Counted from the first letter of the stretch, positions 53,053 to 62,993 are shown. The stretch is 63,192 bases of DNA from Candidatus Poribacteria bacterium (GCA_026702755.1 JAPPBX010000110.1:1-63192), one strand, 5' to 3'. Numbers and translations are program-made. The notes: generated by a model not told the origin, from the sequence alone.

Positions 53053-54543
53053 ATGAAGTTTAAACTTGCATCTTGTCTTATTCTCTGTGTAATTTTCGGA
53101 CTTGTATTAGCTGTTTCAATGGAAGCCTTGGGCGCAGATGACCCGCATGGCGGCGAAGGTGCACATCATGGTCATGGCGTAGACGGCGCAAAATTGCCTA
53201 TCTGGAGTATTATTCCTTTCGTTGGTATTTTGCTATCGATTGCAATTTTCCCACTTGTGTTAGACTCACACTTTCTCGTTCATCACGGTGGGAAAATGTC
53301 GTTGGTCTGGGCATCAGTCTTCGCGATCCCCTATCTTGTTGCTTTTCGAGGAGAAGCTTTTTACGACATCCTGCACATCTATCTATTAGACTATATCCCA
53401 TTCATCCTTCTTTTGTGGGGTTTGTTCACAGTTGCGGGTGGGATTCTCGTGCGTGGCACGTTGCGTGGCACACCGGTCCTCAATACGTTCTTACTGTTAA
53501 TCGGCACAGTGATCGCATCATGGGTCGGAACTACAGGCGCATCAATGCTCCTGATCCGTCCTTTAATCCGAGCAAATGCATACCGAAAGAATAAGGTTCA
53601 TCTAATTGTCTTTTTCATCTTTCTCGTAAGTAACATCGGTGGTTCTTTAACACCAATAGGAGACCCCCCTCTATTCCTCGGGTTTCTCCGCGGCGTGCCG
53701 TTCTTCTGGACAACTACGGCATTATTCCCGCACATGTTACTTATAAGCGTAGTGTTACTTATTCTGTTCTTTATATTTGACACTTTGATGTTTAAACGCG
53801 AAGGAGGCGTGGTACCAGACGATGGAACCAATGAACCTGTTCGCGTAGAGGGACTTTTCAACCTCGTCTTCCTGTTCGGGATCATTGCTGCTGTTCTCAT
53901 GAGCGGTACTTTCAAGTGGGGCGAGGTCAACATCCTTGGCGTTCATGTATATTGGCAAAATATTGCGCGTGAAGCCTTGATTGTTATTATGGGGTTACTG
54001 TCACTTAAATATACACCCTTCAGTGGTGAATTACGTCAATCCAACGAATTTTCATGGGAGCCGATTGAAGAGGTTGCCAAGGTGTTTGCTGGTATCTTTA
54101 TGACCATTATTCCAGCATTGGCAATCCTGAAAGCAGGGGAGAACGGCGCGCTGGCAGGTTTAATTGGTGCTATGCAACAACCGTACCACTATTTCTGGAT
54201 TACTGGTGTTTTGTCCAGTTTCTTGGACAATGCCCCAACATATTTGACATTCTTCAATACCGCACTTGGAAAATTACACCTTACTGAAACAGTTGTACCG
54301 CAAATTCTGACAGGTCAATTGACGGAACCACAACACCTTGAGTTTATCAAATTGCTAACGGCTATCTCTGTCGGAGCAGTTTTCATGGGCGCGAATACCT
54401 ATATCGGCAATGCCCCGAATTTCATGGTCAAAGCAATCGCGGAACAAAGCGGTATCCGCATGCCAAGCTTTTTCGGGTATATGCTCTGGTCAGTGGTGAT
54501 CTTATTCCCGCTCTTTGTGGTTGTAACATTTGTGTTCCTGTAA
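53053..54543 (+). CDS. nhaD: NhaD-type Na+/H+ antiporter embedded in the nuo operon
   Basis: A 496-aa ion transporter of the ArsB/NhaD permease superfamily, with about 12 hydrophobic segments. The diagnostic block is NIGGSLTPIGDPPLFLGFLR, with VGTTGASMLLIRPLIRANAY before it and GAVFMGANTYIGNAPNFMVK near the C-terminus. After a signal-like first helix there is a His-rich loop, DPHGGEGAHHGHGVDG (about residues 29-44), perhaps a pH- or metal-sensing segment. NhaD exchanges Na+ or Li+ for protons. Its place between nuoM and nuoN suggests that the complex I proton gradient is coupled to sodium export in this organism; this is inference. It is not homologous to nuoL/M/N. Confidence 0.87.
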   Translation: MKFKLASCLILCVIFGLVLAVSMEALGADDPHGGEGAHHGHGVDGAKLPIWSIIPFVGILLSIAIFPLVLDSHFLVHHGGKMSLVWASVFAIPYLVAFRGEAFYDILHIYLLDYIPFILLLWGLFTVAGGILVRGTLRGTPVLNTFLLLIGTVIASWVGTTGASMLLIRPLIRANAYRKNKVHLIVFFIFLVSNIGGSLTPIGDPPLFLGFLRGVPFFWTTTALFPHMLLISVVLLILFFIFDTLMFKREGGVVPDDGTNEPVRVEGLFNLVFLFGIIAAVLMSGTFKWGEVNILGVHVYWQNIAREALIVIMGLLSLKYTPFSGELRQSNEFSWEPIEEVAKVFAGIFMTIIPALAILKAGENGALAGLIGAMQQPYHYFWITGVLSSFLDNAPTYLTFFNTALGKLHLTETVVPQILTGQLTEPQHLEFIKLLTAISVGAVFMGANTYIGNAPNFMVKAIAEQSGIRMPSFFGYMLWSVVILFPLFVVVTFVFL

Positions 54544-54649
54544 TGGCAGTCGGCAGTCAGCAGTCGGCTTTCAGTGTTTGGCAGTTGCGTATTACTTCAC
54601 TGCCCTAATTACTCTTTACTGACAACCGATAGCCGATAGCCGATAGCCA
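54544..54649. repeat. Heptad-repeat intergenic element, copy 8 (nhaD-nuoN)
   Basis: The left half has CAGTCGG-CAGTCAG-CAGTCGG units; the right half has ACTGACA followed by CCGATAG repeated three times in tandem. It ends 7 bp before the nuoN ribosome site. Confidence 0.75.
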
Positions 54650-54668
54650 CAAAAAAAGGAGATTTTAA

Positions 54669-56099
54669 ATGCCGGTAATTAACTGGGGATTGCTGATGCC
54701 GGAACTGGTTATCGCTTTAACGCTGCTCATTGTCCTCGTTTTTGACCTGTTTGACTCGATCTCAAAAGCAGTCCTTGGCTGGATGACGATCGTTGGGGCT
54801 GGGATCGCGCTGTGGGTTTCTATACAGATGCACCACGCTGGCACGGTCGGCACCCAATTCAATGAAATGTTTAAAGTAGATAATTTCTCGCTCTTCTTCA
54901 ACATCATCTTCCTCGTCTCCACGATTTTGGTTGCGTTGATTTCGATGAGTTATTTGGACAGAAATGACAGGAAGCAGGGACCTTATTATCTACTTATTTT
55001 GCTGGCAACGCTGGGTATGATGTTAATGGCTGCTGGCAACGAACTGATTATCGTCTTCCTCGGCTTGGAACTGATGTCGTTGTCGCTGTATGTGTTGGCG
55101 GGTTATTTTCGGGAAAGTCCCGCTTCGAGCGAAGCTGGGATGAAGTACTTATTGCTCGGTGCATTTGCGAGTGCGTTTTTCTTGTACGGAATTGCGCTAA
55201 TTTATGGCGGTGCTGGCACAACAAGTGTACCCGCAATTGCTGAGGCAATTGCAGCCCCGAATAAATCGCCTCTGTTGTTAGCAGGGATGTTCTTGCTCAT
55301 CGTTGGGTTTGGGTTTAAAGTTGCGATTGTTCCATTCCATCAGTGGGCACCTGATGTTTACGAAGGCGCGCCGACAACAATAGCGGCGTTTATCTCCGCC
55401 GGACCGAAGGCGGCTGGATTTGCAGCGTTCCTCAGAATTTTCATGGAAGCACTACCGAACCTACAAGTGGAGTGGGGAAGCGTTCTCATTGTATTGGCGA
55501 TGTTGACAATGACCGTTGGCAATGTTATTGCAATTGCCCAAACGAACATCAAACGGATGCTCGCGTATTCCAGTATTGCGCATGCTGGTTATGTCTTAAT
55601 TGGATTGGCGGCTGCAAATAACGATGGGATCTCCAGTGCGATGCTTTATCTGCTCATTTATTGTGTGATGAACATTGGTGCATTCGGTGCGGTTATCTTG
55701 GCGAAAACGGAAGATGGTGAGAGTCTAATGATTTCTGATTACGCTGGACTTGGACTCCGAAAGCCGCTACTCGCGATGTTTATGACGGTAATGCTTTTAT
55801 CGCTCGCCGGTTTTCCACCAACTGCCGGATTTGTTGGGAAATTATATATCTTCAAATCCGCGGTTCAAGCGGGGCATATCTGGCTCGTCATTATCGGTGC
55901 TATAAACACCGCAATATCGGCGTTCTATTACCTGCGCGTCGTCGTAACGATGTATATGCGTGAGCCGGAAGAGGAACTGACGTTCACCTCGTATCCGAGC
56001 ACACTTGTTGTGGGGTTAGTCCTCGCAGCGATTGGTGTGCTGCTTATCGGTATTCTACCATCGCTCATGCTCACACCAGCACAGAATTCTGTTTTTTAA
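54669..56099 (+). CDS. nuoN: NADH-quinone oxidoreductase subunit N
   Basis: A 476-aa antiporter-like membrane subunit with about 14 segments. Signatures are IVFLGLELMSLSLYVLAGY (TM5 Glu), VPFHQWAPDVYEGAPTTIAA and NIKRMLAYSSIAHAGYVLIG. Normal length. AAAGGAG lies before the ATG. It closes the operon and is followed by a hairpin at 56110-56145. Confidence 0.95.
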   Translation: MPVINWGLLMPELVIALTLLIVLVFDLFDSISKAVLGWMTIVGAGIALWVSIQMHHAGTVGTQFNEMFKVDNFSLFFNIIFLVSTILVALISMSYLDRNDRKQGPYYLLILLATLGMMLMAAGNELIIVFLGLELMSLSLYVLAGYFRESPASSEAGMKYLLLGAFASAFFLYGIALIYGGAGTTSVPAIAEAIAAPNKSPLLLAGMFLLIVGFGFKVAIVPFHQWAPDVYEGAPTTIAAFISAGPKAAGFAAFLRIFMEALPNLQVEWGSVLIVLAMLTMTVGNVIAIAQTNIKRMLAYSSIAHAGYVLIGLAAANNDGISSAMLYLLIYCVMNIGAFGAVILAKTEDGESLMISDYAGLGLRKPLLAMFMTVMLLSLAGFPPTAGFVGKLYIFKSAVQAGHIWLVIIGAINTAISAFYYLRVVVTMYMREPEEELTFTSYPSTLVVGLVLAAIGVLLIGILPSLMLTPAQNSVF

Positions 56100-56109
56100 T
56101 GGCTTTCAA

Positions 56110-56145
56110 CCATCGGCAGTCAGCCTGCGGACTGAAAACCGATGG
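56110..56145 (+). terminator. Hairpin after nuoN
   Basis: CCATCGG-CAGTC (56110-56121) pairs with GACTG (56130-56134) and CCGATGG (56139-56145), a 12-bp stem with a 4-base bulge. It is followed by only a short AT stretch, so it may protect the 3' end rather than terminate strongly. Its arms look derived from the heptad element. Confidence 0.42.
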
Positions 56146-56273
56146 ATATTAAACTGAGGTGCGGAAGGATAGAAAATGAACCTCCAGTCTTCCACACTTC
56201 CATTCTTCCATTGTGCTAATAACAAAGTGAGTAATTTTGCATAAGTCTTAAGGAAAACGAAAAAGAGGACGCT

Positions 56274-57242
56274 ATGTCAGATGTTAGATTAGGCTTTATC
56301 GGCACAGGTGGCAACATGAATCGCCATCTGCGCGAATTAACCGAGATAGGCGGCTCAACATTCGTCGCCTTCTGTGATATTGTAGTTGAGAAAGCGGAAC
56401 AGGCTGTCACGCAGTACGGCGGTAAAGCCTACGCCGACTATAACCAGATGCTCGCACATGAGGAATTGGATGCTGTTTATATCTCAATTCCGCCTTTTGC
56501 CCACGGGGCACCTGAGCGTGCTGTTGTTGCTGCCGGACTACCGATGTTTGTGGAAAAACCTGTCCACATGGATACCGATGATGCGAAGGACATTGCAGCG
56601 GAAATAGAAGAAAAAGGTATCATAACCGCTGCCGGATACCAGGAACGTTATCTTGACATCATCGACAAAGCGCAGGAACTCCTTGCTTCCCGACGCGTCG
56701 GATTCTTCATGGGCTACTGGATGGGCGGCATGCCCGGTGGATGGTGGCGCGAGAAAGCGAAATCTGGTGGACAGCTCATGGAGCAGACGACACACGAATT
56801 TGATATGGCGCGGTACCTCTTCGGCGAAGTCAAAACCGTTTATGCCGTCGCACGCTACGATTTAATTCCAGATACCGATTACGATATTGAGGAAGCGTCT
56901 GCGGTCTCTTTACAATTTGAAAGTGGTGTTTTCGGCATTATGTTCTCCGCTTGCTTCACAACGAATGGAATGCGGCGTTCTGGGTTAGACATCTTTTGTG
57001 AGGACGGTTCGCTTGAATACCATCTCCGTAGTGCCCTTGTGCTCTCTACTGCCGATGAGAAAACCACGTGGAACCCGCAAAACAATTGTACGATTGATAT
57101 GGATAGTACCTTTATTGAGGCAGTTCGCACCGGAGATGGCAGTGCAATCCGATCCCCCTACGCTGATGCCGCGAAAACTGCTATTTTATCTATCGCTGCC
57201 AATGAATCTCTGGAAACTGGCCTACCTGTGCATCTAACATAG
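56274..57242 (+). CDS. Gfo/Idh/MocA-family oxidoreductase
   Basis: A 322-aa NAD(P)-dependent sugar or cyclitol dehydrogenase-like enzyme. The Rossmann start is LGFIGTGGNMNRHL, the conserved EKP motif is in LPMFVEKPVHMDTDD, and the C-terminal alpha/beta domain has MEQTTHEFDMARYLFGEVKT. The catalytic Lys lies in EKP and a His in TTHEFD is in the usual place. The substrate cannot be assigned. It is flanked by noncoding gaps of about 175 and 185 bp, so it is likely a single-gene unit. Confidence 0.9.
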   Translation: MSDVRLGFIGTGGNMNRHLRELTEIGGSTFVAFCDIVVEKAEQAVTQYGGKAYADYNQMLAHEELDAVYISIPPFAHGAPERAVVAAGLPMFVEKPVHMDTDDAKDIAAEIEEKGIITAAGYQERYLDIIDKAQELLASRRVGFFMGYWMGGMPGGWWREKAKSGGQLMEQTTHEFDMARYLFGEVKTVYAVARYDLIPDTDYDIEEASAVSLQFESGVFGIMFSACFTTNGMRRSGLDIFCEDGSLEYHLRSALVLSTADEKTTWNPQNNCTIDMDSTFIEAVRTGDGSAIRSPYADAAKTAILSIAANESLETGLPVHLT

Positions 57243-57268
57243 CAGATTGTGTCCGAATTATATTTTCA

Positions 57269-57290
57269 GGGCAGGTATGCGTACCTGCCC
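57269..57290. repeat. Perfect 9-bp palindrome after the oxidoreductase gene
   Basis: GGGCAGGTA (57269-57277) and TACCTGCCC (57282-57290) flank TGCG. On the minus strand TGAAAATATAA follows, so no U-run is present on the plus strand. It is a REP-like element that may also end transcription. Confidence 0.6.
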
Positions 57291-57399
57291 TATGAGAGCA
57301 ATCCCTACATTCCGATAAAAACAGCCTTCCTAACATATATCGTTATTCAGTACACCCCATTTTGATAAAAGATTTTGACGACATCATACACTTCTTTAA

Positions 57400-57425
57400 A
57401 CTGACAACTGATAACCGGTAACTAT
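57400..57425. repeat. Heptad-repeat element, copy 9 (half element before copA)
   Basis: ACTGACA, ACTGATA and ACCGGTA in tandem end directly before the copA ATG. Confidence 0.6.
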
Positions 57426-57426
57426 T

Positions 57427-59652
57427 ATGGAACAACAAATTAACCTCCCTATCACCGGAATGCACTGCGAAAACTGTACAAGTACTATCACACGGCATCT
57501 TAAAAAGATGGATGGTATCCTTGCCGCAGAGGTTAGCCTCGCCACCGAATATGCAGCGGTTACCTTCGATACATCCACACTCAGCGAGGAAACCATCGTT
57601 GATAAGATCCGAGATCTCGGTTTTGACGTTGTCGGTGAGGACGAAGAGGACGAAGCTCGCGCTGAGGAATCCCGACGGCAAAAGATACAATTCACTGTCG
57701 GTGTAATCTTCACGCTCCCACTTTTTCTCCTCAGCATGGGTAGAGACATGAACCTGTTGGGTGAGTGGGCATCTGCGCACTGGGTTAACTGGCTGATGTT
57801 TGGTTTAGCATTACCGGTGCAGGGTTATGTCGCCTGGGACTATTACATCGGCGGCTTTAAGGCACTGCGCAACCGATCCGCCAATATGGATGTACTCGTT
57901 GCAATGGGCACATCCGTAGCGTTTTTCTATAGTCTCGTTGTAACGATTGCACTAACAGCGGGCGGGGGGGAACGCTTCGGCGCGCATGTCTATTTTGAGA
58001 CAGCCGCAGTTATCGTTACGTTGATTAAGTTAGGGAAACTACTTGAAGCACGTGCCAAAGGTAAGATAAACGCAGCCCTCAAAAAACTCCCGAAACTTTT
58101 TCCCGAAACAGCGTGCCGCTTAGAAAACGGCGAGGAACAACACGTTCCTATTGAACAGGTCGGTGTTGGAGATGTCCTTCTTGTGCGTCCCGGCGAAAGT
58201 ATTCCTGTTGATGGTGTGGTGCGCAGCGGCACAAGTGCCATTGATGAAAGCGTCTTCACCGGAGAAAGCGTACCTGTAGATAAGGTACCGGGCGACGCTG
58301 TGATCGCGGCGACGATGAATCAGAGTGGCATGCTCACAATGGAAGCCACACATATAGGGGCAGAAACGGCACTTGCCCGTCTTGTCCAATTGGTACGGAC
58401 AACGCAACAGAGCAAACCTCCCATCCAACGCGCTGCCGATGCAGTCACAAATGTGTTTGTACCTGTTGTCACCGCGATTGCCGTTGTGACGTTTCTCGTG
58501 TGGTGGTTTCTCATCGGAGCAGGATTCACCCCGGCAATGCTCCGTTTAGTTGCAATCCTCGTCACAGCCTGCCCTTGTGCATTGGGACTTGCCACCCCGA
58601 CCGCCGTTATGATGGGAACCGGTATCGGTGCGCAGCGCGGCATCCTCTTCCGAAACGGTGAAGCACTTGAACGCGCTGGGGACTTAACCACAATTGTGCT
58701 CGATAAAACAGGCACCTTGACAGAGGGCAAACTCACGCTTACCGATATTCTCACAGATAAAGACGAATCGGAACTCCTACAACTGTCTGCTGCTGCGGAG
58801 CGTGGCAGTGAACATCCCATCGGAAAAGCAGTTGTCCAAGCCGCTAAGGAACGTGGACTGGACATCGCTACGCCAAGTGCGTTTGAGGCAGTTGTTGGGC
58901 ACGGTATCGCTGCACAAGTGGGTGAAAATAGTGTCATCATAGGCAATTTACCCTTAATTCAACAACACAGTGTTCCCACGAACGGATTTGAAGAAGAAGC
59001 AGCGCGTCTACAGACTGAGGCGAAAACTGTCCTATGGGTTGCTGTTGATGGGTACGTTGTTGGGCTTTTGGCGGTCGCGGACACGTTGAAACCCGAAGCA
59101 CAAGCTGCAGTCTCGGAGCTCTACGAACTTGGATGTACTGTAACAATGATGACGGGGGATAACCGCGTTACGGCTGATACGATCGCCAAGGCTGCACGGA
59201 TTAGCGATGTCATGGCAGAACTCAAACCCGAAGATAAAGCGGCAGCTGTTAAGAAGCTACAGACGGAAAATGGTGGACTCGTTGCAATGGTAGGCGATGG
59301 CATTAACGATACCCCCGCATTGGCACAAGCCGATATTGGCATCTCACTCGGCACAGGCACCGATATTGCCAGAGAGACAGCACACGTGACGCTCATGCAC
59401 AGCGATTTGCGTGGACTCCCAGATGCCATTCGGCTGAGCCGCTCAACGATGCGCACGATTAAACAGAACCTGTTCTGGGCATTTTTCTACAATGTGCTTT
59501 TAATTCCTATCGCAGCAGGCGCACTTTATCCACTATCTTTCGTGCCGACAATGTTCCGAGAACTACACCCGATGCTTGCCGCGTTTGCAATGGCATTTAG
59601 CAGTGTATCGGTTGTGCTGAATAGTCTGCGGCTCCAATGGAGAAAATCATGA
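57427..59652 (+). CDS. copA: Cu(I)-type P1B ATPase with one metal-binding domain
   Basis: A 741-aa heavy-metal exporter. Residues 5-70 are one HMA domain with the CxxC at C14/C17 (GMHCENCTS). Eight membrane segments follow, with the transport motif CPC at 382-384 (TACPCALGLATP), the phosphorylated Asp426 in DKTGTLT, the HP motif in GSEHPIGKAV, and GDGINDTPAL. The CPC motif and HMA form indicate Cu+ (or Ag+) export from the cytoplasm. A heptad element lies directly upstream. The start of the helicase gene overlaps its stop (ATGA), an unusual pairing. Confidence 0.93.
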   Translation: MEQQINLPITGMHCENCTSTITRHLKKMDGILAAEVSLATEYAAVTFDTSTLSEETIVDKIRDLGFDVVGEDEEDEARAEESRRQKIQFTVGVIFTLPLFLLSMGRDMNLLGEWASAHWVNWLMFGLALPVQGYVAWDYYIGGFKALRNRSANMDVLVAMGTSVAFFYSLVVTIALTAGGGERFGAHVYFETAAVIVTLIKLGKLLEARAKGKINAALKKLPKLFPETACRLENGEEQHVPIEQVGVGDVLLVRPGESIPVDGVVRSGTSAIDESVFTGESVPVDKVPGDAVIAATMNQSGMLTMEATHIGAETALARLVQLVRTTQQSKPPIQRAADAVTNVFVPVVTAIAVVTFLVWWFLIGAGFTPAMLRLVAILVTACPCALGLATPTAVMMGTGIGAQRGILFRNGEALERAGDLTTIVLDKTGTLTEGKLTLTDILTDKDESELLQLSAAAERGSEHPIGKAVVQAAKERGLDIATPSAFEAVVGHGIAAQVGENSVIIGNLPLIQQHSVPTNGFEEEAARLQTEAKTVLWVAVDGYVVGLLAVADTLKPEAQAAVSELYELGCTVTMMTGDNRVTADTIAKAARISDVMAELKPEDKAAAVKKLQTENGGLVAMVGDGINDTPALAQADIGISLGTGTDIARETAHVTLMHSDLRGLPDAIRLSRSTMRTIKQNLFWAFFYNVLLIPIAAGALYPLSFVPTMFRELHPMLAAFAMAFSSVSVVLNSLRLQWRKS

Positions 59653-62600
59653 TTTCTGATATTACTTACGGTACAATAGTTGAAGGACCTCTCTGGTCCG
59701 AACCAGTTCAAGTTTTGGCTTATCAGCCACTTCCAGACGGTGGTTTTCACATTGTTGGGACCCTGACGAATTCACAGACATCTATCAATGAGGAAATTAC
59801 TACAGTAGAAGCGGATGAATTGCGTCGTGTTACAACACAAGTAGATTTTACAGGTAATGCTCGTCACGCCTTTCTTGGACTTGAGGCGAAACGCTACCGA
59901 TATGCGGCTCTCTACGATCCAACCTTTGCGATTAGCATCTCAAAGGTTGACCCGCTACCGCATCAGATTGAAGCGGTGTGGCAGGTTCTCAAGCAGACGC
60001 GTATCCGCTTTCTCATAGCTGATGACCCGGGATCTGGTAAAACGATTATGGCGGGGCTCATTGCGAAGGAACTTAAACTCCGAAATCAGGTTAAACGTAT
60101 CTTAATTGTTGCTCCGGGGCACCTAATCACGCAGTGGACACAAGAGATGAAGACACGATTTGAGGAGAACTTTACTCATGTCACGCGTGCCTACGTCAAT
60201 TCACATCAACATGAAAACGTCTGGCATCGTGAACAACAATTGATTACCTCCATGGATTTTGCTCGCCAAGATGAAATCCGTGAGACAATAGCCAACACTC
60301 ATTTTGACCTGATTATTGTTGACGAGGCGCATAAGATGGCTGCCGATCAGTACGGTGAAACTAAGAGGTATAAGTTGGGTAAATGTCTCTCTAACTGCAC
60401 AACACACCTTCTCTTTCTCACGGCAACACCGCATCGGGGCGATTCTGAAAACTTTCGACTTTTCCTCGATTTACTTGAGCCTGGTTTCTTTGCAGATCCA
60501 ACCCAAGTTCAAGAATCCATTAGAAAGAAGGATAATCCGCTCTTCATCCGGCGAGTAAAGGAAGACCTTAAAGATTTTGAAGGAAAACCCCTTTTCTTAC
60601 CTCGCCACGTCCAGACCAAACCGTTTCGCCTTGGTGCAGAATCTGAACGCGAAATGGAACTTTATAACGCGCTCTCCGAGTACATCCGTGAGCAGTACAA
60701 CCGATTTTCTGAGGATTCACAGAAGCGAAACAATGTCGCTTTTGCACTGGTTATCTTGCAACGACGACTTGCCTCCAGTACCTACGCGCTCTGCATCTCA
60801 CTTCAACGCCGACAAAAACGTCTAACAGAATTACTTGAGAGTGTCACACTTCAAGTGGATACAGCACCGACCGAGCAGCAGCGCGACGAAATAGAAGATC
60901 TCGGTGAAGCCGAACGCTGGGAGCGGGAGCAGCAATGGGAAGTCCTCTCCGTTGCCGAAAACAGGGAGGAGTTAGAAGATGAGATCGAGACGCTCAAATA
61001 CCTTGAACGTAAGGCACAACAGATTATTGACAGTGAAAAGGAAATTAAGCTACAACAATTCAAAAAAGCACTTGATGAACTAAACGGGCAACACTCTAAT
61101 GAAAAGATTCTCATCTTCACTGAGTACTTTGATACGCTGGATTACCTAGCCCAGAAGGTGAAGGCATGGGGTTTTTCTGTATCCGTCATCCATGGAAAAA
61201 TGCCACACGAAAAGCGGGTAGAAACACAACAAATCTTTGAAGACGAAACGCAGATCCTCATTGCAACGGAGGCTGCAGGCGAGGGTATTAATCTCCAATT
61301 CTGTCACTTGATGATTAACTACGACTTACCGTGGAATCCGAATCGTCTTGAGCAGCGGATGGGACGAATTCATCGCTACGGACAAAAAAACGAGGTTCAT
61401 GTTATCAACCTTGTCGCGTCCGATACTCGGGAAGGGGCTGTTTTTAACCGCCTCTTTGAAAAACTTGATACCATCCGAGATGCGCTCGGCAGAGATCGCG
61501 TCTATGATGTTATTGGAGAACTTTTTCCCAAGAGGAATTTGGCACAACTCATGCTTGAAGCTGCTGCAAGCACACGTAACCATGCCCAACTTCTTGAGGA
61601 AATTGACACCACCCTTGATGCTGGACAGTTAAACTTCTTTAAGAATTTCAACGAGGATACGCTTGTCTCGCCTTATATCAACCTGCCTCAAGTAAATGAG
61701 CTCCAGCAACAGGCGCGCGAACACGGACTTATCCCTGAATATACACGTGAGTTTTTCCGAAAAACTTTTGAAACTCTCAATCGTACTCTTCATAAACGCC
61801 AAGATGGTTTATTTAAAATTGAACGTGTACCTTCCCAAATAGCGAAAATCAGCGAGGACTTGCAGTTCAGGCAGATGTACCCGGCGTTGACACGCGGAAG
61901 TTACCCAAAAGTAACGTTTGATAAAGCGCATGCCTCTATAGATCCAACAGCTGAATTCATTTCTTTCGGTCATCCACTTTTTGAAGCAACTGTGCGATAT
62001 GCCGAACAAACTTACGCCGAAGCTCTCAAAATGGGTGCCTGCTTTGAAGATCCAGATGGTATATATAAGGGGGTTATTGTATTCTATGAAGGTGAAATCC
62101 GAGATGGAGCGGAGAATGTAACAGGAAAACGTCTCTTTGCGTTTTATCTCGGTGATGGCTCGGACACTATAAAAAAAGTTAACCCAGTGCTTATCTGGGA
62201 CTTCCGAGAAGTAGAAGCGGGACCAGTCCGAGAACCCATAGAGATACAAGAACTTGAAGAAAAATTTGGAACACAAGTACGCATTCACTTAGAGCAATAT
62301 AAGCAAGAGCTTACCGAAGAACGGGAACGACAGGTGAACATCAAAAGAAAATACGGTATCGCCTCATTAGATCAACTCATCCTTAAATTGGATCGTGAAC
62401 TGCTTGAACTTGGGGCGCGTAGTGAAAAGGGCGAAGATGTCAGATTGGTTACCCAAAACAAGGCGGAACAGAAACGTCACTATGAGGAAGAAAAAGAAAG
62501 ATTAGAAGAAACATGTCGGCAAGAGGTGACGCTCGCCAGAAAACCACCGACCTTTGCTGGGGCAATTCGCATCATACCTGCTACTCAGGTCGATGATACA

Positions 62601-62993
62601 GACACTCAACCGTATAACAAATCGGAAATTGAACGGATCGGTATGGAGTCTGCTACGCGTCATGAAGAAAAACAGGGGCACATCGTAGAGGATATCTCGG
62701 CAGAGAATCTGGGCTTCGATCTCCGCTCAAAAACCCCGGATGGCAAAGTCCGATGCATTGAAGTGAAAGCTCGCGCGGACCGCGCACCTGTTACGCTCAC
62801 TTCCAACGAGTGGTTCAGAGCCAAGCAACTCAAGGACGATTACTTTCTCTACGTCGTTCTTAATGTTGCAACGCAACCGGAACTTTATATTATACGGAAT
62901 CCTGCTAACCAGATAACCGATATAATACAGGTTAAGGAAGTAAGGTATCAAGTTCCACTTTCAGAGATAACAGGAAGTGACAAACTTGCCTAA
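59649..62993 (+). CDS. SNF2-type helicase with C-terminal DUF3883 nuclease-like domain
   Basis: A 1114-aa SF2/SNF2 ATPase. The first helicase domain has LPHQIEAVW, Walker A DDPGSGKT at 125-132, DEAH at 225-228 and TATPHRG. The second has ILIFTEYFDTLDYLAQ near 486, EAAGEGINLQ and QRMGRIHRYGQ near 569. A long charged coiled-coil insert lies between about 400 and 480. The C-terminal DUF3883 domain has GFDLRS at about 1021 and IEVKARA at about 1037, a PD-(D/E)xK-like pair. Such helicases are found beside DUF1156 methylases and DUF499 ATPases, or as the SNF2 component of DISARM-like systems; the neighbours that would decide are beyond the window. The ATG at 59649 overlaps the copA stop; ATG 59637 is also in frame. 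Confidence 0.86.
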   Translation: MISDITYGTIVEGPLWSEPVQVLAYQPLPDGGFHIVGTLTNSQTSINEEITTVEADELRRVTTQVDFTGNARHAFLGLEAKRYRYAALYDPTFAISISKVDPLPHQIEAVWQVLKQTRIRFLIADDPGSGKTIMAGLIAKELKLRNQVKRILIVAPGHLITQWTQEMKTRFEENFTHVTRAYVNSHQHENVWHREQQLITSMDFARQDEIRETIANTHFDLIIVDEAHKMAADQYGETKRYKLGKCLSNCTTHLLFLTATPHRGDSENFRLFLDLLEPGFFADPTQVQESIRKKDNPLFIRRVKEDLKDFEGKPLFLPRHVQTKPFRLGAESEREMELYNALSEYIREQYNRFSEDSQKRNNVAFALVILQRRLASSTYALCISLQRRQKRLTELLESVTLQVDTAPTEQQRDEIEDLGEAERWEREQQWEVLSVAENREELEDEIETLKYLERKAQQIIDSEKEIKLQQFKKALDELNGQHSNEKILIFTEYFDTLDYLAQKVKAWGFSVSVIHGKMPHEKRVETQQIFEDETQILIATEAAGEGINLQFCHLMINYDLPWNPNRLEQRMGRIHRYGQKNEVHVINLVASDTREGAVFNRLFEKLDTIRDALGRDRVYDVIGELFPKRNLAQLMLEAAASTRNHAQLLEEIDTTLDAGQLNFFKNFNEDTLVSPYINLPQVNELQQQAREHGLIPEYTREFFRKTFETLNRTLHKRQDGLFKIERVPSQIAKISEDLQFRQMYPALTRGSYPKVTFDKAHASIDPTAEFISFGHPLFEATVRYAEQTYAEALKMGACFEDPDGIYKGVIVFYEGEIRDGAENVTGKRLFAFYLGDGSDTIKKVNPVLIWDFREVEAGPVREPIEIQELEEKFGTQVRIHLEQYKQELTEERERQVNIKRKYGIASLDQLILKLDRELLELGARSEKGEDVRLVTQNKAEQKRHYEEEKERLEETCRQEVTLARKPPTFAGAIRIIPATQVDDTDTQPYNKSEIERIGMESATRHEEKQGHIVEDISAENLGFDLRSKTPDGKVRCIEVKARADRAPVTLTSNEWFRAKQLKDDYFLYVVLNVATQPELYIIRNPANQITDIIQVKEVRYQVPLSEITGSDKLA

